Part shown: positions 45,581 to 55,963 of the stretch, piece after piece
Layout of the letters: each line of letters opens with the position of its first letter
Position numbering within the stretch: position 1 is the stretch's first letter
NCBI RefSeq assembly: GCF_001613365.1
Contig: NZ_BDCF01000012.1
Span: 1-64,000 of the forward strand
Length of the DNA stretch: 64,000 bases
Source of the DNA: Nocardia xishanensis NBRC 101358
GTDB taxonomy: Bacteria; Actinomycetota; Actinomycetes; Mycobacteriales; Mycobacteriaceae
Direction: 5' to 3'
Notes under the pieces: generated by a model
Databases searched by the model: none
Told to the model about the DNA's origin: nothing
Seen by the model: the letters and a program-made list of their open reading frames with translations, nothing else
Position numbers and translations under genes: made by a program

Positions 45581-46120
45581 ATGAACAGGTACGCGGCGCT
45601 GCTGCGCGGGATCATGCCGACCAACCCGAACATGCGCAACGAGAAGCTGCGCGCGGTGTTCGAGGGGCTCGGGTTCGAGAAGGTCGCGACCATCTTGTCC
45701 AGCGGCAACGTGGTGTTCCGCTGCGCCGACGCCGACGCGGCCGCGCTGGAGGACCGTATCCAGGAGGCGCTGAACCGGGAACTGGGGATTCCCGGGGGCA
45801 CCATCGTGCGCAGTTACGAGGAACTGCGCGAGCTGCTGGATCGCGATCCGTTCGAGGGACTCACCCACGAGCGCGGCTCGTATCTCACGGTGACCTTCTT
45901 CAAGGACCAGAGCCCGAACGTCGAACACCCGGATACCGGCGACGAATTGACCCGCGTCGTCGGATACGACGCCGAGGCCCGCGCCTTCCTCACCGTCATC
46001 GACAACAGCACGCCGAAGACGCCGGACTTCATGGCCTGGCTGGACAAGACCTACGGCAAGGACATCACCACTCGCACCTGGCTGACGGTGCAGCGGATCG
46101 TGAAGAAGCTGGAGTCCTAG
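45581..46120 (+). CDS. DUF1697-family protein
   Basis: 179-residue protein of the DUF1697 family. It opens MNRYAALLRGIMPTNPNMRNEKLRAVFEGLGFEKVATILSSGN (shown in parts: RYAALLRG, a Met/Asn-rich loop, then FEKVATILSSGNVVF), the defining block. The C-terminal WLDKTYGKDITTRTWLTVQRI resembles the TTRNWNTVxxL end block. Function of the family is unknown. The ATG at 45581 is chosen; the open frame back to 44789 only shadows the acyltransferase gene. Confidence 0.88.
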   Translation: MNRYAALLRGIMPTNPNMRNEKLRAVFEGLGFEKVATILSSGNVVFRCADADAAALEDRIQEALNRELGIPGGTIVRSYEELRELLDRDPFEGLTHERGSYLTVTFFKDQSPNVEHPDTGDELTRVVGYDAEARAFLTVIDNSTPKTPDFMAWLDKTYGKDITTRTWLTVQRIVKKLES

Positions 46121-46149
46121 ATCTGGCCCGCACTCACGCCTACACCTCG

Positions 46150-47364
46150 CTAGCGCTCGGCTCCGGCGTGCGCGATGCACAGAAACGCTGCCGCGGTGCG
46201 GCCGATGCGAGTGATCACCAGGGTGTAGGGCTCACTGCCTTTGAGCTTCAATCGTTTGCGCAGCGCGTCGGGGTCGACGTCCACGCCGCGCACCAGGATC
46301 TCCAGCGCTCCGCACCCACGGCGCGCCAGCTCCTGCCTCAGTGTCTTCTCGCGTAACTCCAGCCGGTCCTCGATACGGAAGCCGCGCACGCCATCGGGCA
46401 CCGCATCGCCGGTGAGATAGGCGATGTGCGGATCCAGTTGCCACAGACCATGTCTCGCGGCGTAGTGCCGGACCAATCCGGCTCGCACGATCGCGCCGTC
46501 GGGATCGATGATCCACTCGCCCGGCGGATGCTCGGGCAGCTCGTCCGGCTCGGCGTCGGTGAGAACCTCGGGCTCGCGGCGCGAACTCAGCACCGTCGCG
46601 CGCCGGGCGACACCGGATTCGGTGAGGCCCGCCGACCACAGGCACGCCTCGCGCACCGCGCCGTCGAGCGAGACGACCTCGATCTCGCCGTACCAGTCCA
46701 GGCGATCGAAATCCAGTCCGGGCGCGCACTTCACGGCGATGTCGCGCCCCGCGTACGCGTCGAGCAGATCGGGCAGCGGGGGTTGCAGTTTGGCCGGATC
46801 GTGGGTGCGGCGGCCGTCGGCGCGGCGGGCCGGATCGGCGATGATCACCGTGCCGGTGCTACTGGGCACAACGGCATCGGCCTTGGCCAGCAGCACATTT
46901 CGCGGTCCGGCCGGATCGCCGCCTGGCAGCGGCGCCCAGCGGGAACCGAGATTGTGCGCGGCGATCGCCAAGCGCACCTCGTCGAGGTCGCTGCCGACGA
47001 CGGCAGGACACACCTCGGCGAGTTCGACGAGTTCGGCGCCGATGGAGCAGGTGACGTCGTGCACGGCCCGACCGGCCAGCCGGGCCGCCCGGTGGCGGGC
47101 GACCGGCGTCGGCGTCGCCTGCTGGAGCGCGTCGTCGGTGAAGAGCCAATCCCCCGCGCCGTGCAGTTTGGCGGCGGCTTTGCGCCGCAGCCGTACGGTT
47201 TCCACGAGGGCGGCGGCGTGCTCGCCGTGATCGCGACGCACCCGCTCCAAGTCGCGCAGGTGCGTCGCCGACGTCAGCTCGAGCCGGTCCACCTCGGCCA
47301 GCGCGGCGCGTCCCGCCGCGCAGGCGAGGAACGCGATGTCCGCGCGGCCGAAGCGGTAGCCCAC
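46150..47364 (-). CDS. THUMP-like-domain SAM-dependent methyltransferase (Rv3037c-like)
   Basis: 404-residue protein of the actinobacterial class I SAM-dependent methyltransferase family with a C-terminal THUMP-like domain. The Rossmann region has VHDVTCSIGAELVELAEVC (motif I) and VVGSDLDEVRLAIAAHNLG, then VIIADPARRADGRRTHD, a DP.R catalytic-loop pattern seen in nucleic-acid methyltransferases. It begins with a GTG directly after the stop of the upstream methyltransferase gene (TAG then GTG), so they form an operon. The substrate could be RNA; placement near MGLP genes does not decide it. Confidence 0.82.
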   Translation of the reverse strand: MGYRFGRADIAFLACAAGRAALAEVDRLELTSATHLRDLERVRRDHGEHAAALVETVRLRRKAAAKLHGAGDWLFTDDALQQATPTPVARHRAARLAGRAVHDVTCSIGAELVELAEVCPAVVGSDLDEVRLAIAAHNLGSRWAPLPGGDPAGPRNVLLAKADAVVPSSTGTVIIADPARRADGRRTHDPAKLQPPLPDLLDAYAGRDIAVKCAPGLDFDRLDWYGEIEVVSLDGAVREACLWSAGLTESGVARRATVLSSRREPEVLTDAEPDELPEHPPGEWIIDPDGAIVRAGLVRHYAARHGLWQLDPHIAYLTGDAVPDGVRGFRIEDRLELREKTLRQELARRGCGALEILVRGVDVDPDALRKRLKLKGSEPYTLVITRIGRTAAAFLCIAHAGAER

Positions 47365-48342
47365 CTACTTGGCGGACGCGCCCGGCTTCACGCCGGTGAT
47401 CATGGCGTTGTAGAAGAACTGGCGCGGCACCACGCGGCGCATGACGTTCTCGTCCACCCAGCTCAGTCCGAGCCACGCCCGGTACATCGCCATCCGGTAG
47501 CCCATGCTGAGCTTCTCGGCGGGCACGGCCGCCTCGAAGGTGCGCACCGGCCAGCCCCACAGCGCGGCGGCGAATTCCTCGGTGCTCGCCTTGACCTCGA
47601 CGGCGCCCGCGGACCTGGCCATCGCCTCGAGATCGCGCGGATCGAAGGTGTGCAGGTCGACGACAGCCTCCAGCGCCGCGGCGCGCGAGGACTCGTCGAG
47701 CTCTTCCTGCGGACGACGCCAGCCCGCCAGCACGGGCAGCTTCGTGACGGTGGTGGTGGCCTTCCAGGTGATGCGGCCGAGCCAGCGGGCGTAGAAGTTG
47801 CCGACGGTGGTCGGCTCGCCCGCGAAGACGAAGCGACCGCCCGGCTTCAGCACGCGCAGGCACTCCTTGAGCGCCAGCTCCACATCCGGGATGTGGTGCA
47901 GCACCGCGTGACCGACGACGAGATCGAAGGTGTCGTCGTCGTAGGGGATGGTCTCCGCGTCCGCGACGCGGCCGTCCACGTCCAGGCCCAGGTTCTCGGC
48001 GTTGCGCAGCGCGACCTTCACCATGCCCGGCGAGAGGTCGGTGACCGAACCGGACTTGGCGACGCCGCCCTGCATCAGGTTCAGCAGGAAGAAGCCGGTA
48101 CCGCAACCGAGCTCGAGCGCCTTCTCGTAGGGCAGCGGCGCGGGGCCCACCGCGGCGTCGAAGCGGCCGCGGGCGTAGTCGATACAGCGCTCGTCATAGG
48201 AGATGGACCATTTGTCGTCGTAGGTCTCGGCCTCCCAGTCGTGGTAGAGCACCTGGGCGAGCTTCGTATCCTTGAGCGCTGCTTCGACCTCGGCCTCGGT
48301 GGCGTGCGGGTTCGGCGCGGGGTCGTCGGGACGTACCGTCAT
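47365..48342 (-). CDS. class I SAM-dependent methyltransferase (Rv3038c-like)
   Basis: 325-residue methyltransferase. Motif I is ALELGCGTGFFLLNLMQGG, motif II DLSPGMVKVALRNAENLG, followed by FDLVVGHAVLHHIPDVELAL and VLKPGGRFVFAGEP, a Methyltransf_11/25 type. A C-terminal ~100-residue extension contains ETVRTFEAAV-like and YNAMITGVKPGASA stretches particular to the Rv3038c group. First gene of a pair with the THUMP-like methyltransferase. About 80 bases upstream is a KstR-like palindrome. Substrate unknown, perhaps a lipid. Confidence 0.88.
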   Translation of the reverse strand: MTVRPDDPAPNPHATEAEVEAALKDTKLAQVLYHDWEAETYDDKWSISYDERCIDYARGRFDAAVGPAPLPYEKALELGCGTGFFLLNLMQGGVAKSGSVTDLSPGMVKVALRNAENLGLDVDGRVADAETIPYDDDTFDLVVGHAVLHHIPDVELALKECLRVLKPGGRFVFAGEPTTVGNFYARWLGRITWKATTTVTKLPVLAGWRRPQEELDESSRAAALEAVVDLHTFDPRDLEAMARSAGAVEVKASTEEFAAALWGWPVRTFEAAVPAEKLSMGYRMAMYRAWLGLSWVDENVMRRVVPRQFFYNAMITGVKPGASAK

Positions 48343-48422
48343 GGTCGCCTAGCCTACATAAATCCCCAGATGAAGCCCGCTGTCGGCCCGGGCATTCCGC
48401 GACCCGCCGGACCGATGGCCAG

Positions 48423-48440
48423 ATGAGAACGTGTTCCCAT
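48423..48440. promoter_or_regulatory. KstR-like 18-base dyad upstream of the Rv3038c-like gene
   Basis: ATGAGAACGTGTTCCCAT is symmetric if purine/pyrimidine matches are allowed and has the AGAACnnGTTC core of KstR sites, but lacks the outer T and A of the consensus. It lies 81 bases upstream of the methyltransferase start. Weak candidate for the same regulator as 3578-3591. Confidence 0.3.
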
Positions 48441-48522
48441 CAGGGCAATCTCCTGGCACACCCCGGAAAGACCGGACGGTCTGTGTGCGGGCGGCCGCCC
48501 GCAACACCCTGACCGGACGAAT

Positions 48523-49299
48523 TCAGCGCCCGACGAAAGCCGCGGATCCGGGCCCATCGGCGACATAGGATTCCGTCCCGATCCGGCGATCTTCGGTGTC
48601 GAACAATCCGGCCCATTCGCCGCGCGCGCGATCCAGTCCGTGCGGGCCCGCCTCGAAGACCGCCTTGGCCGCGGCCAGCGCGCGTCCGGGTCCGTCGGTG
48701 AAGCGTTCGGCCCAGCGCAGCGCGGCGGTGAAGACGTCGTCCGGCGCGACGACCTCGTCGACCAGACCGAGCGCCTTCGCCTCGTCCGGCTCCACGAAAC
48801 GCCCGGTGTACACGAGATCTTTGGCCGCGCCAGGACCGATCAGCAGCGACAGCCGCCGGATGCCAGCGAGCGGGATCAGTCCCGCGTGAATCTGCGGCAG
48901 CCCGAGCTTGACGTTGTCGCCGATGACGCGGCGATCGGCGCCGAGCGCCAATTCCAGCCCGGCCCCGAGGCAGTATCCGCTGATCGCGGCGACGGTCGGC
49001 TGCGGAACCCTGGCCAGGCAGCCGAGCGCGGCTTGCACGTCGGCGGCCATGGCCGCGGCCTGGTCGGCGTCCAGCGCGGCCAGCTCGGCCACGTCGTCGC
49101 CCGCCGAGAACACCCGCTCGTCTCCGTAGACCACCAGGGCGGCGACGCCGGAACGCGCCGCGACCGCCGCCGCGGCCTCGGCCACTTCTCGCACCACCTG
49201 GACGTTGATCAGGTTCATCGGCGGACGAGCGATCCGCAGGACGGCGACGCCCCGCGCACCATCCCCTTCCGGCAGCTCCAGGGTCACGAATTCGGCCAT
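48523..49299 (-). CDS. enoyl-CoA hydratase/isomerase family protein (EchA17-like)
   Basis: 258-residue crotonase-fold protein. It has an oxyanion-hole block FSAGDDVAELAALDADQA, a second glycine block AISGYCLGAGLELALGADRR, and PEDEAK-type residues as VEPDEAKALGLVDEVV. The catalytic Glu regions read LGLPQIHAGLIPLAGIRRL, where the usual E-x-x-x-G-x-x-P pattern has Gln. Activity as a classic hydratase is therefore not certain. ATG 49299 gives the normal N-terminus. It is the counterpart of echA17 (Rv3039c). A nested inverted repeat lies in its upstream region. Confidence 0.9.
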   Translation of the reverse strand: MAEFVTLELPEGDGARGVAVLRIARPPMNLINVQVVREVAEAAAAVAARSGVAALVVYGDERVFSAGDDVAELAALDADQAAAMAADVQAALGCLARVPQPTVAAISGYCLGAGLELALGADRRVIGDNVKLGLPQIHAGLIPLAGIRRLSLLIGPGAAKDLVYTGRFVEPDEAKALGLVDEVVAPDDVFTAALRWAERFTDGPGRALAAAKAVFEAGPHGLDRARGEWAGLFDTEDRRIGTESYVADGPGSAAFVGR

Positions 49300-49364
49300 G
49301 CCACGCACGCTACCTCGCGCCACCGCGGCGTCCCGCATCACCGATCGCCCAACAGACCTGACGC

Positions 49365-49432
49365 CCTCGCAGACCTTGTGCACGCTTCGCAGCGGCTGTA
49401 ACGCCTGCGAAGCGTGTGGAAGTTCTGCGAGG
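49365..49432. repeat. nested inverted-repeat element, copy B
   Basis: Same architecture as 9284-9357. Outer arms are CCTCGCAG (49365-49372) and CTGCGAGG (49425-49432); inner arms are CACGCTTCGCAG (49381-49392) and its exact complement (49405-49416). It starts 5 bases after the stop of the Nudix gene on the minus strand, the same relation to its gene as copy A. Confidence 0.85.
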
Positions 49433-49437
49433 AGCCC

Positions 49438-50280
49438 CTATCCGCGGGCGGAGCCCCTGAGCTTGGCGGTTCCGGGGAGATCGGCGAAGTAGCGATCGTT
49501 GCCAGGGAAGCTCAGCGCCTTGGCGCCGTGCTCCTCGGTGAGTTCCGGCATGATCGGATCGATCACCGGTTCGGCCGCGAAAATCTCCGCCGTCGAGGTG
49601 AATTCGCTGAGGGCGTCGAGCTGGGACCAGGTCGGCGGGAGCAGGATGTCGGTGCCCGCGCGCCAGCGGTCGAGGGCCTCGGCCGGGGTGCTCCACTGCA
49701 CTTCGGCTGCCTCGGTCGTCGCGCCGTCGGCGAGCTGGCCCTCCGGAAGGACCGCGACGAAGAAGTGGGTGTCGTATCGGCGCGGTTCGACTACCGGGGT
49801 GATCCAGTTCGCCCATGGGCGCAGCAGATCGGCGCGCAGCACTAGCTTCTCCTCGGCCAGGAAGGTCGCCAGGGACAGCTCGCGGCGCTCCAGTCTGCCG
49901 CGGGCCTCGCGGTACGGGGTGGTGTCGCCGACGACGGAGTCGCCGGTCGGACCCGCGAGCAGCACGCCGCATTCCTCGAACGTCTCCCGCACGGCCGCGC
50001 ACACCAGCGCCTTGGCGCGCGCCTCGGTAGTCGCGAAACGCTCGGCCCACCAGGCGGGATCCGCGCCCGCCCATTCGATCTCGACGGTGCTGTCGGCGGG
50101 ATCGACACCGCCGCCGGGGAACACCGTCATGCCCGCGGCGAAGGCCATCGCCCCGACCCGTCGTTGCAGGAACACCTCGGGACCGTTCGCCCCGTCGCGG
50201 ACCAGCATCACCGTTGACGCGTCCTTGACGGGCGGGGAATCCTGCGGCCGATCGCCGGGGGACGTCGTTGTCTCACTCAC
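49438..50280 (-). CDS. Nudix hydrolase (Rv3040c-like)
   Basis: 280-residue Nudix protein that hydrolyses a nucleoside diphosphate linked to X. The catalytic box is split: FPGGGVDPAD, an insert of ~30 residues, then AAVRETFEECGVLL, giving REUxEExGU. GTG 50280 starts VSETTTSPGDRPQD; the longer frame to 50445 has no family match. RNUDT/NUDT19-like CoA-pyrophosphatase relatives share the insertion in the box. Downstream is the nested inverted repeat, then echA17-like. Confidence 0.87.
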   Translation of the reverse strand: MSETTTSPGDRPQDSPPVKDASTVMLVRDGANGPEVFLQRRVGAMAFAAGMTVFPGGGVDPADSTVEIEWAGADPAWWAERFATTEARAKALVCAAVRETFEECGVLLAGPTGDSVVGDTTPYREARGRLERRELSLATFLAEEKLVLRADLLRPWANWITPVVEPRRYDTHFFVAVLPEGQLADGATTEAAEVQWSTPAEALDRWRAGTDILLPPTWSQLDALSEFTSTAEIFAAEPVIDPIMPELTEEHGAKALSFPGNDRYFADLPGTAKLRGSARG

Positions 50281-50326
50281 ACCTGCACCATAACCGGCGC
50301 TGCAGGATGGAGCCCCCAGCGTCTCG

Positions 50327-51172
50327 CTACCTGGACCGGTGCTGCCCCGCCTTCCGCGCGCGCCGGGCGAAGTAGCGGCCGTCGACGCGGTCGAGCGCGA
50401 TCGACTGGCGGAAGGCGTCGCTGAGGTTCTCCGAGGTGAGCACATCGGTCAGCAGGCCCTTGGCGACCACTTCGCCCTCGTTGAGCAGCAGTCCGTGGGT
50501 GAAACCGGGCGGGATCTCCTCCACGTGGTGGGTCACCAGCACCATCGCCGGTGCGTCGGGGTCGGCCGCCAGATCACCGAGGCGCTCGACCAGCTCCTCG
50601 CGGCCGCCGAGGTCGAGGCCTGCCGCCGGTTCGTCGAGCAGCAGCAGCTCCGGATCGGTCATCAGGGCGCGGGCGATCAACACCCGCTTGCGCTCTCCCT
50701 CGGACAGGGTGCCGTAGGTGCGGTCGGAAAGGTGTTCGGCGCCCAAGCTTTCCAGCATGTCGACAGCGCGGTCGATGTCGACGTCGTCGTAGCGTTCGCG
50801 CCAGCGGCCGAGCACGGCGTACCCGGCGGACACCACGAGATCGCTGACCTTCTCGTCCAGCGGCACGCGGTTGGCCAGCGCCGCCGACGAGAGGCCGATG
50901 CGCGGCCGTAGCTCGTTGATGTCGACCTTGCCGATCACCTCGCCGAGCAGGTGGGCGATTCCGGAGGTCGGGTGCATCTCGGCGGCGGCCATGCGCAGCA
51001 GGGAGGTCTTGCCCGCGCCGTTCGGGCCGAGCACGACCCAGCGTTCGTCGAGCTCGACCTGCCAGGTGACCGGGCCGACGAGGGTGTGCCCCGAGCGTCG
51101 GACGGTCACGTCGGTGAAATCAATGAGCAGATCGGGATCCGGTTGCGGCACGCGCTCCATCTTGGCCCACAT
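50327..51172 (-). CDS. ABC transporter ATP-binding protein (Rv3041c-like)
   Basis: 281-residue cytoplasmic ABC ATPase. Walker A VLGPNGAGKTSLLRM, ABC signature TLSEGERKRVLIAR (LSxGE variant), Walker B LLLLDEPAAGLDLG and the H-loop LVTHHVEEIP. No membrane permease gene is adjacent, as in the mycobacterial counterpart, so its partner is unknown; a role like YfiB/ModF-type stand-alone ATPases is possible. ATG 51172 is used; ATG 51160 (MERVPQPDPD) would shorten it by four residues. The small membrane gene upstream overlaps its start by 53 bases. Confidence 0.9.
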   Translation of the reverse strand: MWAKMERVPQPDPDLLIDFTDVTVRRSGHTLVGPVTWQVELDERWVVLGPNGAGKTSLLRMAAAEMHPTSGIAHLLGEVIGKVDINELRPRIGLSSAALANRVPLDEKVSDLVVSAGYAVLGRWRERYDDVDIDRAVDMLESLGAEHLSDRTYGTLSEGERKRVLIARALMTDPELLLLDEPAAGLDLGGREELVERLGDLAADPDAPAMVLVTHHVEEIPPGFTHGLLLNEGEVVAKGLLTDVLTSENLSDAFRQSIALDRVDGRYFARRARKAGQHRSR

Positions 51173-51371
51173 GCGCCGGGTTTGCCCGACCGACCCACAT
51201 CGGTCGCAGCGAACGGGCCAAACGGGCGACGACGGTGCGCCGCGCCACCCGTGCGGCACGGGGACGAGCCGACGGCGGCCCACCGAGCGGGCGGAACATC
51301 CTGGCGACGATCAGCGCCAGCGGCAGTGAAAGGAGCACCCATCCGGCGAGAATCAACAGCAGCGTCGTCAT
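51120..51371 (-). CDS. small single-span membrane protein
   Basis: 83 residues from ATG 51371, preceded by a GGAGG site at 5-6 bases. One hydrophobic helix (TTLLLILAGWVLLSLPLALIV) is followed by an Arg-rich tail. The 3' end overlaps the ABC ATPase start by 53 bases in another frame. It is upstream of the ABC gene and could be a small partner of it. No family recognised. The ribosome site and membrane helix argue it is real. Confidence 0.55.
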   Translation of the reverse strand: MTTLLLILAGWVLLSLPLALIVARMFRPLGGPPSARPRAARVARRTVVARLARSLRPMWVGRANPAHVGQDGARAATGSRSAH

Positions 51372-51498
51372 GACATCCTCCGGAGACGGCGGGGCCGAGG
51401 CCCTGTTGCGTCACTGATACCCAAATACCCATCGCCCACACCTCGGCGCGGCGCAGTGTGCCGGCCGGGCGCGGGTTCCAGTCTTTCCCCGATGCCAC

Positions 51499-52275
51499 TC
51501 ACCAGGACTCGGGCGGCACGGCGATCACCGTCAGCGAACCCGGGGCAATCTCGGTGAAACCGGCGTCGCGCACCGCGACCGCGCTGCCACGCGCCACCCG
51601 CTCGGTGCACGCCCGCCACTGTGCGGGATCGGCTTCACGCACCGCGCAATGGAATTCGCGCTGTGACCACCGGTAGGCGTCTTCGGGGCCCAGTGCGGCC
51701 GCCAGCAGCATACTGGCGTGACCGACCTGTGCCGCGCTCTTGCCCAGCGTCATCCTCAGCGCCGAATTCACCCACAGAACAGGCAGATCCGGTTCCGGCG
51801 GGCCGGGCTCGTCGTGCTCGAGATCGGTGCCGCCGATCTGGAGTTTCTTGATCCGCGCGTCAACCTCGCCGACCGCGCTCGGCACGAAGGCCCGCGCCTG
51901 CGCACCACCGATCTCCACGGTGACGCCGTCGACATCGCCCGCCGCCAGCCACTGAGCTCCGCGGGCACGCCGCGCCACCTTGCGAATCCGGGAGCGCTTC
52001 CACGCGAGATACCGTGGCGCCCAAGGCCCGTCCGGGCCGACCCGCTCGTCCAGGCACAGCGCGACCGCCGAAGCCGCCGCGGCGGCGAGCAACGCGCTGC
52101 GCGGCGGCGGATCCGCCTTCGGCAGGTGCAGCACCATCTGCATGGCCTGCACCTGATCGGGGTCGTCGGGATCGCCCGCGCCACCGTAACCGAGCGCGAG
52201 TTCCGCGTGCCGGATGCGGAATCCCTCCTCCCCCGTGGACAATTCGTCCACGGTACCGCTGTCCGGACTGCTCAT
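51499..52275 (-). CDS. PTH2-type peptidyl-tRNA hydrolase family protein
   Basis: 258-residue protein whose C-terminal half looks like archaeal/eukaryotic-type peptidyl-tRNA hydrolase 2. It shows VLWVNSALRMTLGKSAAQVGHA (the LKMGKGKIAAQxxHA block), SMLLAAALGPEDAYR, and late GSAVAVRDAGFTEIAPGSLTVIAV, which matches the D-A-G-x-T-E/Q-I block. The N-terminal ~100 residues are additional (AEL ALGYGG, then LDERVGPDGPWAPRY). The Pth2 family recycles peptidyl-tRNA. Bacterial Pth1 is normally also present, so this would be a second type. Four neighbours share the strand. Confidence 0.82.
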   Translation of the reverse strand: MSSPDSGTVDELSTGEEGFRIRHAELALGYGGAGDPDDPDQVQAMQMVLHLPKADPPPRSALLAAAAASAVALCLDERVGPDGPWAPRYLAWKRSRIRKVARRARGAQWLAAGDVDGVTVEIGGAQARAFVPSAVGEVDARIKKLQIGGTDLEHDEPGPPEPDLPVLWVNSALRMTLGKSAAQVGHASMLLAAALGPEDAYRWSQREFHCAVREADPAQWRACTERVARGSAVAVRDAGFTEIAPGSLTVIAVPPESW

Positions 52276-52746
52276 TCACTTCACCTCGACCCTCAACGTG
52301 AACTTCTGTGCCGGCTCGACGCCGTGCTCCCACGGGCGCGCGTACTCCAGTGCAAGCTCGGTGACGCCCGCGGCATTCCCGACGAACGTCCACATCGCGC
52401 TGCCGCCGGAGCCGGGCGCGATCGGACGGTCGGCGTTCGGCCGGTAATCCGGCTCGCCTGCGGGCCGGAGCACGCTTTGGTCCAATGCGGCGAGCCGCCA
52501 GCCGTATCCGGTCGACGGGTTCGACGGCAGTGTGACGATCAATTGCCCGCCGACGCTCAGCGCGCGCTGTTGCCCGCTGTCGGCCTCGGTCACGTGCATG
52601 GCATCTCCCGACGGCTCGACGTTTCCGGACGGTTCGGCGCCGGTGGTCACGGTCGACGTCGCCGGTGTGTGCCCCTCGTGCCCGTCGTCGGTTCCGCACG
52701 CGGCGAGCGCGACGCCGAGCAGCAGCACAGCCAGGGACTTCCGCAC
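52276..52746 (-). CDS. chagasin-like (I42) protease-inhibitor lipoprotein
   Basis: 156-residue exported lipoprotein. The signal peptide ends in LAAC with lipidated Cys17. The mature domain has the I42 loops that fill cysteine-protease active sites: NPSTGYGW (the NPTTGY loop), a central GSGGSA stretch, and ARPWE (the RPWE loop). Chagasin-family proteins block papain-like peptidases. Start is GTG 52746 with GGAGG 5 bases before; it follows no close gene upstream and ends next to the PTH2-type gene with no gap. Target protease unknown. Confidence 0.85.
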   Translation of the reverse strand: MRKSLAVLLLGVALAACGTDDGHEGHTPATSTVTTGAEPSGNVEPSGDAMHVTEADSGQQRALSVGGQLIVTLPSNPSTGYGWRLAALDQSVLRPAGEPDYRPNADRPIAPGSGGSAMWTFVGNAAGVTELALEYARPWEHGVEPAQKFTLRVEVK

Positions 52747-52896
52747 CGCATCCTCCGATCACCGAACGATCACTCTGCGACCAGCCTAATGGCGCTGTCG
52801 GACGCGGTCCGTCGATTACCCGCGCACGGCCGGACCTCGCCGCCGAGACCACAGCGCGTTCGGTCCGTCGAAGCGAAAGACGTTGCGTCGCGCGGA

Positions 52897-54162
<1,266 letters not shown>

Positions 54163-54169
54163 TCATGAA

Positions 54170-54209
54170 ACGAGTGTGCACCCGCTGGTATCAACGGGTG
54201 CACATTCGT
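54170..54209 (-). terminator. terminator hairpin after ctaD
   Basis: A 15-bp stem with one G-U pair (54170-54184 and 54195-54209, core TGTGCACCCG) and a 10-base loop, 11 bases beyond the ctaD stop. It is followed on the minus strand by TTTC rather than a long T-run. It separates ctaD from serB2. Confidence 0.65.
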
Positions 54210-54220
54210 CGTTTTGCATG

Positions 54221-55963
54221 CTAGTGCTTTACCAGCTCGCCCTCGGTGACGGCGGTGGCGTGCTTGCCGGAGCCCCAGCCCACGTGCGCCTCGGCGCGCA
54301 TGCGCTCCACCATGTGCGGGTAGTGCAGCTCGAACGCGGGACGCTCGGACCGGATGCGCGGCAGCTCGTAGAAGTTGTGCCGCGGCGGCGGGCAAGTGGT
54401 CGCCCACTCCAGCGAGTTGCCGTAGCCCCAGGGGTCGTCGACGGTCACGACCTCGCCGTAGCGGTAGCTCTTGAAGACGTTCCAGAGGAACGGCAGCATC
54501 GAAGCGCCGAGGACGAACGCGCCGATGGTCGAGATGGTGTTCAGCGCGGTGAAACCGTCGGACGGCAGGTAGTCGGCGTAACGACGGGGCATGCCCTCGT
54601 TACCGAGCCAGTGCTGCACCAGGAAGGTGGTGTGGAAGCCGACGAAGGTCGCCCAGAAGTGCCACTTGGCCAGGCGCTCGTCCATCATGCGGCCGGTCAT
54701 CTTCGGGAACCAGAAGTAGATGCCCGCGAAGGTGGCGAACACGATAGTGCCGAAGAGCACGTAGTGGAAGTGGGCCACCACGAAGTAGGTGTCGGACACG
54801 TGGAAGTCCATCGGCGGCGAGGCCAGGATGACACCCGAAAGACCACCGAAGAGGAAGGTCACGAGGAAGCCGATCGACCACAGCATCGGCGACTCGAAGG
54901 TCAGCTGGCCGCGCCACATCGTGCCGATCCAGTTGAAGAACTTCACGCCGGTCGGCACCGCGATGAGGAAGGTCATGAACGAGAAGTACGGCAGCAGCAC
55001 GGCGCCGGTCGCGTACATGTGGTGCGCCCACACCGCGATGGACAGGGCGGCGATGCCGAGAGTCGCGTACACCAGGGTGGTGTAACCGAAGATCGGCTTG
55101 CGGCTGAACACCGGGAAGATCTCCGAGACGATGCCGAAGAACGGCAGCGCGATGATGTACACCTCGGGGTGGCCGAAGAACCAGAACAGGTGCTGGTACA
55201 GCATGATGCCGCCGGTGGCCGGGTCGTAGATGTGGCCGCCGAGGTGGCGGTCGTAGGCCAGGCCGAACAGCGCCGCGGTGAGCAGCGGGAAGGCGAGCAG
55301 GATCAGGACGCTGGTGACGGCGATGTTCCAGGTGAAGATCGGCATCCGGAACATGGTCATGCCGGGCGCGCGCAGGCAGACCACGGTGGTCAGCATGTTC
55401 ACGCCACCGAGGATGGTACCGAGACCGGAGACGGCGAGGCCGAGGATCCACAGGTCGGTGCCGACGCCGGGCGAGTGCAGGATGTCGGTCAGCGGGACGT
55501 ACGCGGTCCAGCCGAAGTCGGCCGCGCCGCCCGGGGTGACGAAGCCCGCGGTCGCCATCGTGCCGCCGAACAGGTACAGCCAGTAGCTGAAGGCGTTCAG
55601 GCGCGGGAAGGCGACGTCAGGGGCGCCGATCTGCAGCGGCAGGATGATGTTGGCGAAGCCGAACACGATCGCGGTCGCGTAGAACAGCAGCATGATCGTG
55701 CCGTGCATGGTGAACAGCTGGTTGAACTGTTCCGGGGAGAGGAACTGCAGGCCGGGGCGCGCCAGCTCGGCACGCATCAGCAGCGCCATCAGACCGCCGA
55801 CCATGAAGAAGCTGATCGCGGTCACCAGGTACATGGTGCCGAGCACCTTGGGGTCCGTGGTGGTGACCATCTTGTAGAGGAAAGAACCCTTGGGTCCGGT
55901 CCGGGCCGGATACGGTCGAGTCGCTTCCAACTGAGGGACTGGTCTGGGCTCTACCGCAGTCAC
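54221..55963 (-). CDS. ctaD: cytochrome c oxidase subunit I
   Basis: 580-residue catalytic subunit of the aa3 oxidase, with ~12 hydrophobic helices. Copper/heme ligands are evident: [13 protein letters not shown] (heme a ligand region), [17 protein letters not shown] (CuB His and cross-linked Tyr), AHHMYATG, and the C-terminal [12 protein letters not shown] 55963 is preceded by AGGAGGATCA, an excellent ribosome site, which makes it preferable to upstream codons. It corresponds to Rv3043c. Subunits II and III are not in the window. Membrane location. Confidence 0.97.
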   Translation of the reverse strand: MTAVEPRPVPQLEATRPYPARTGPKGSFLYKMVTTTDPKVLGTMYLVTAISFFMVGGLMALLMRAELARPGLQFLSPEQFNQLFTMHGTIMLLFYATAIVFGFANIILPLQIGAPDVAFPRLNAFSYWLYLFGGTMATAGFVTPGGAADFGWTAYVPLTDILHSPGVGTDLWILGLAVSGLGTILGGVNMLTTVVCLRAPGMTMFRMPIFTWNIAVTSVLILLAFPLLTAALFGLAYDRHLGGHIYDPATGGIMLYQHLFWFFGHPEVYIIALPFFGIVSEIFPVFSRKPIFGYTTLVYATLGIAALSIAVWAHHMYATGAVLLPYFSFMTFLIAVPTGVKFFNWIGTMWRGQLTFESPMLWSIGFLVTFLFGGLSGVILASPPMDFHVSDTYFVVAHFHYVLFGTIVFATFAGIYFWFPKMTGRMMDERLAKWHFWATFVGFHTTFLVQHWLGNEGMPRRYADYLPSDGFTALNTISTIGAFVLGASMLPFLWNVFKSYRYGEVVTVDDPWGYGNSLEWATTCPPPRHNFYELPRIRSERPAFELHYPHMVERMRAEAHVGWGSGKHATAVTEGELVKH

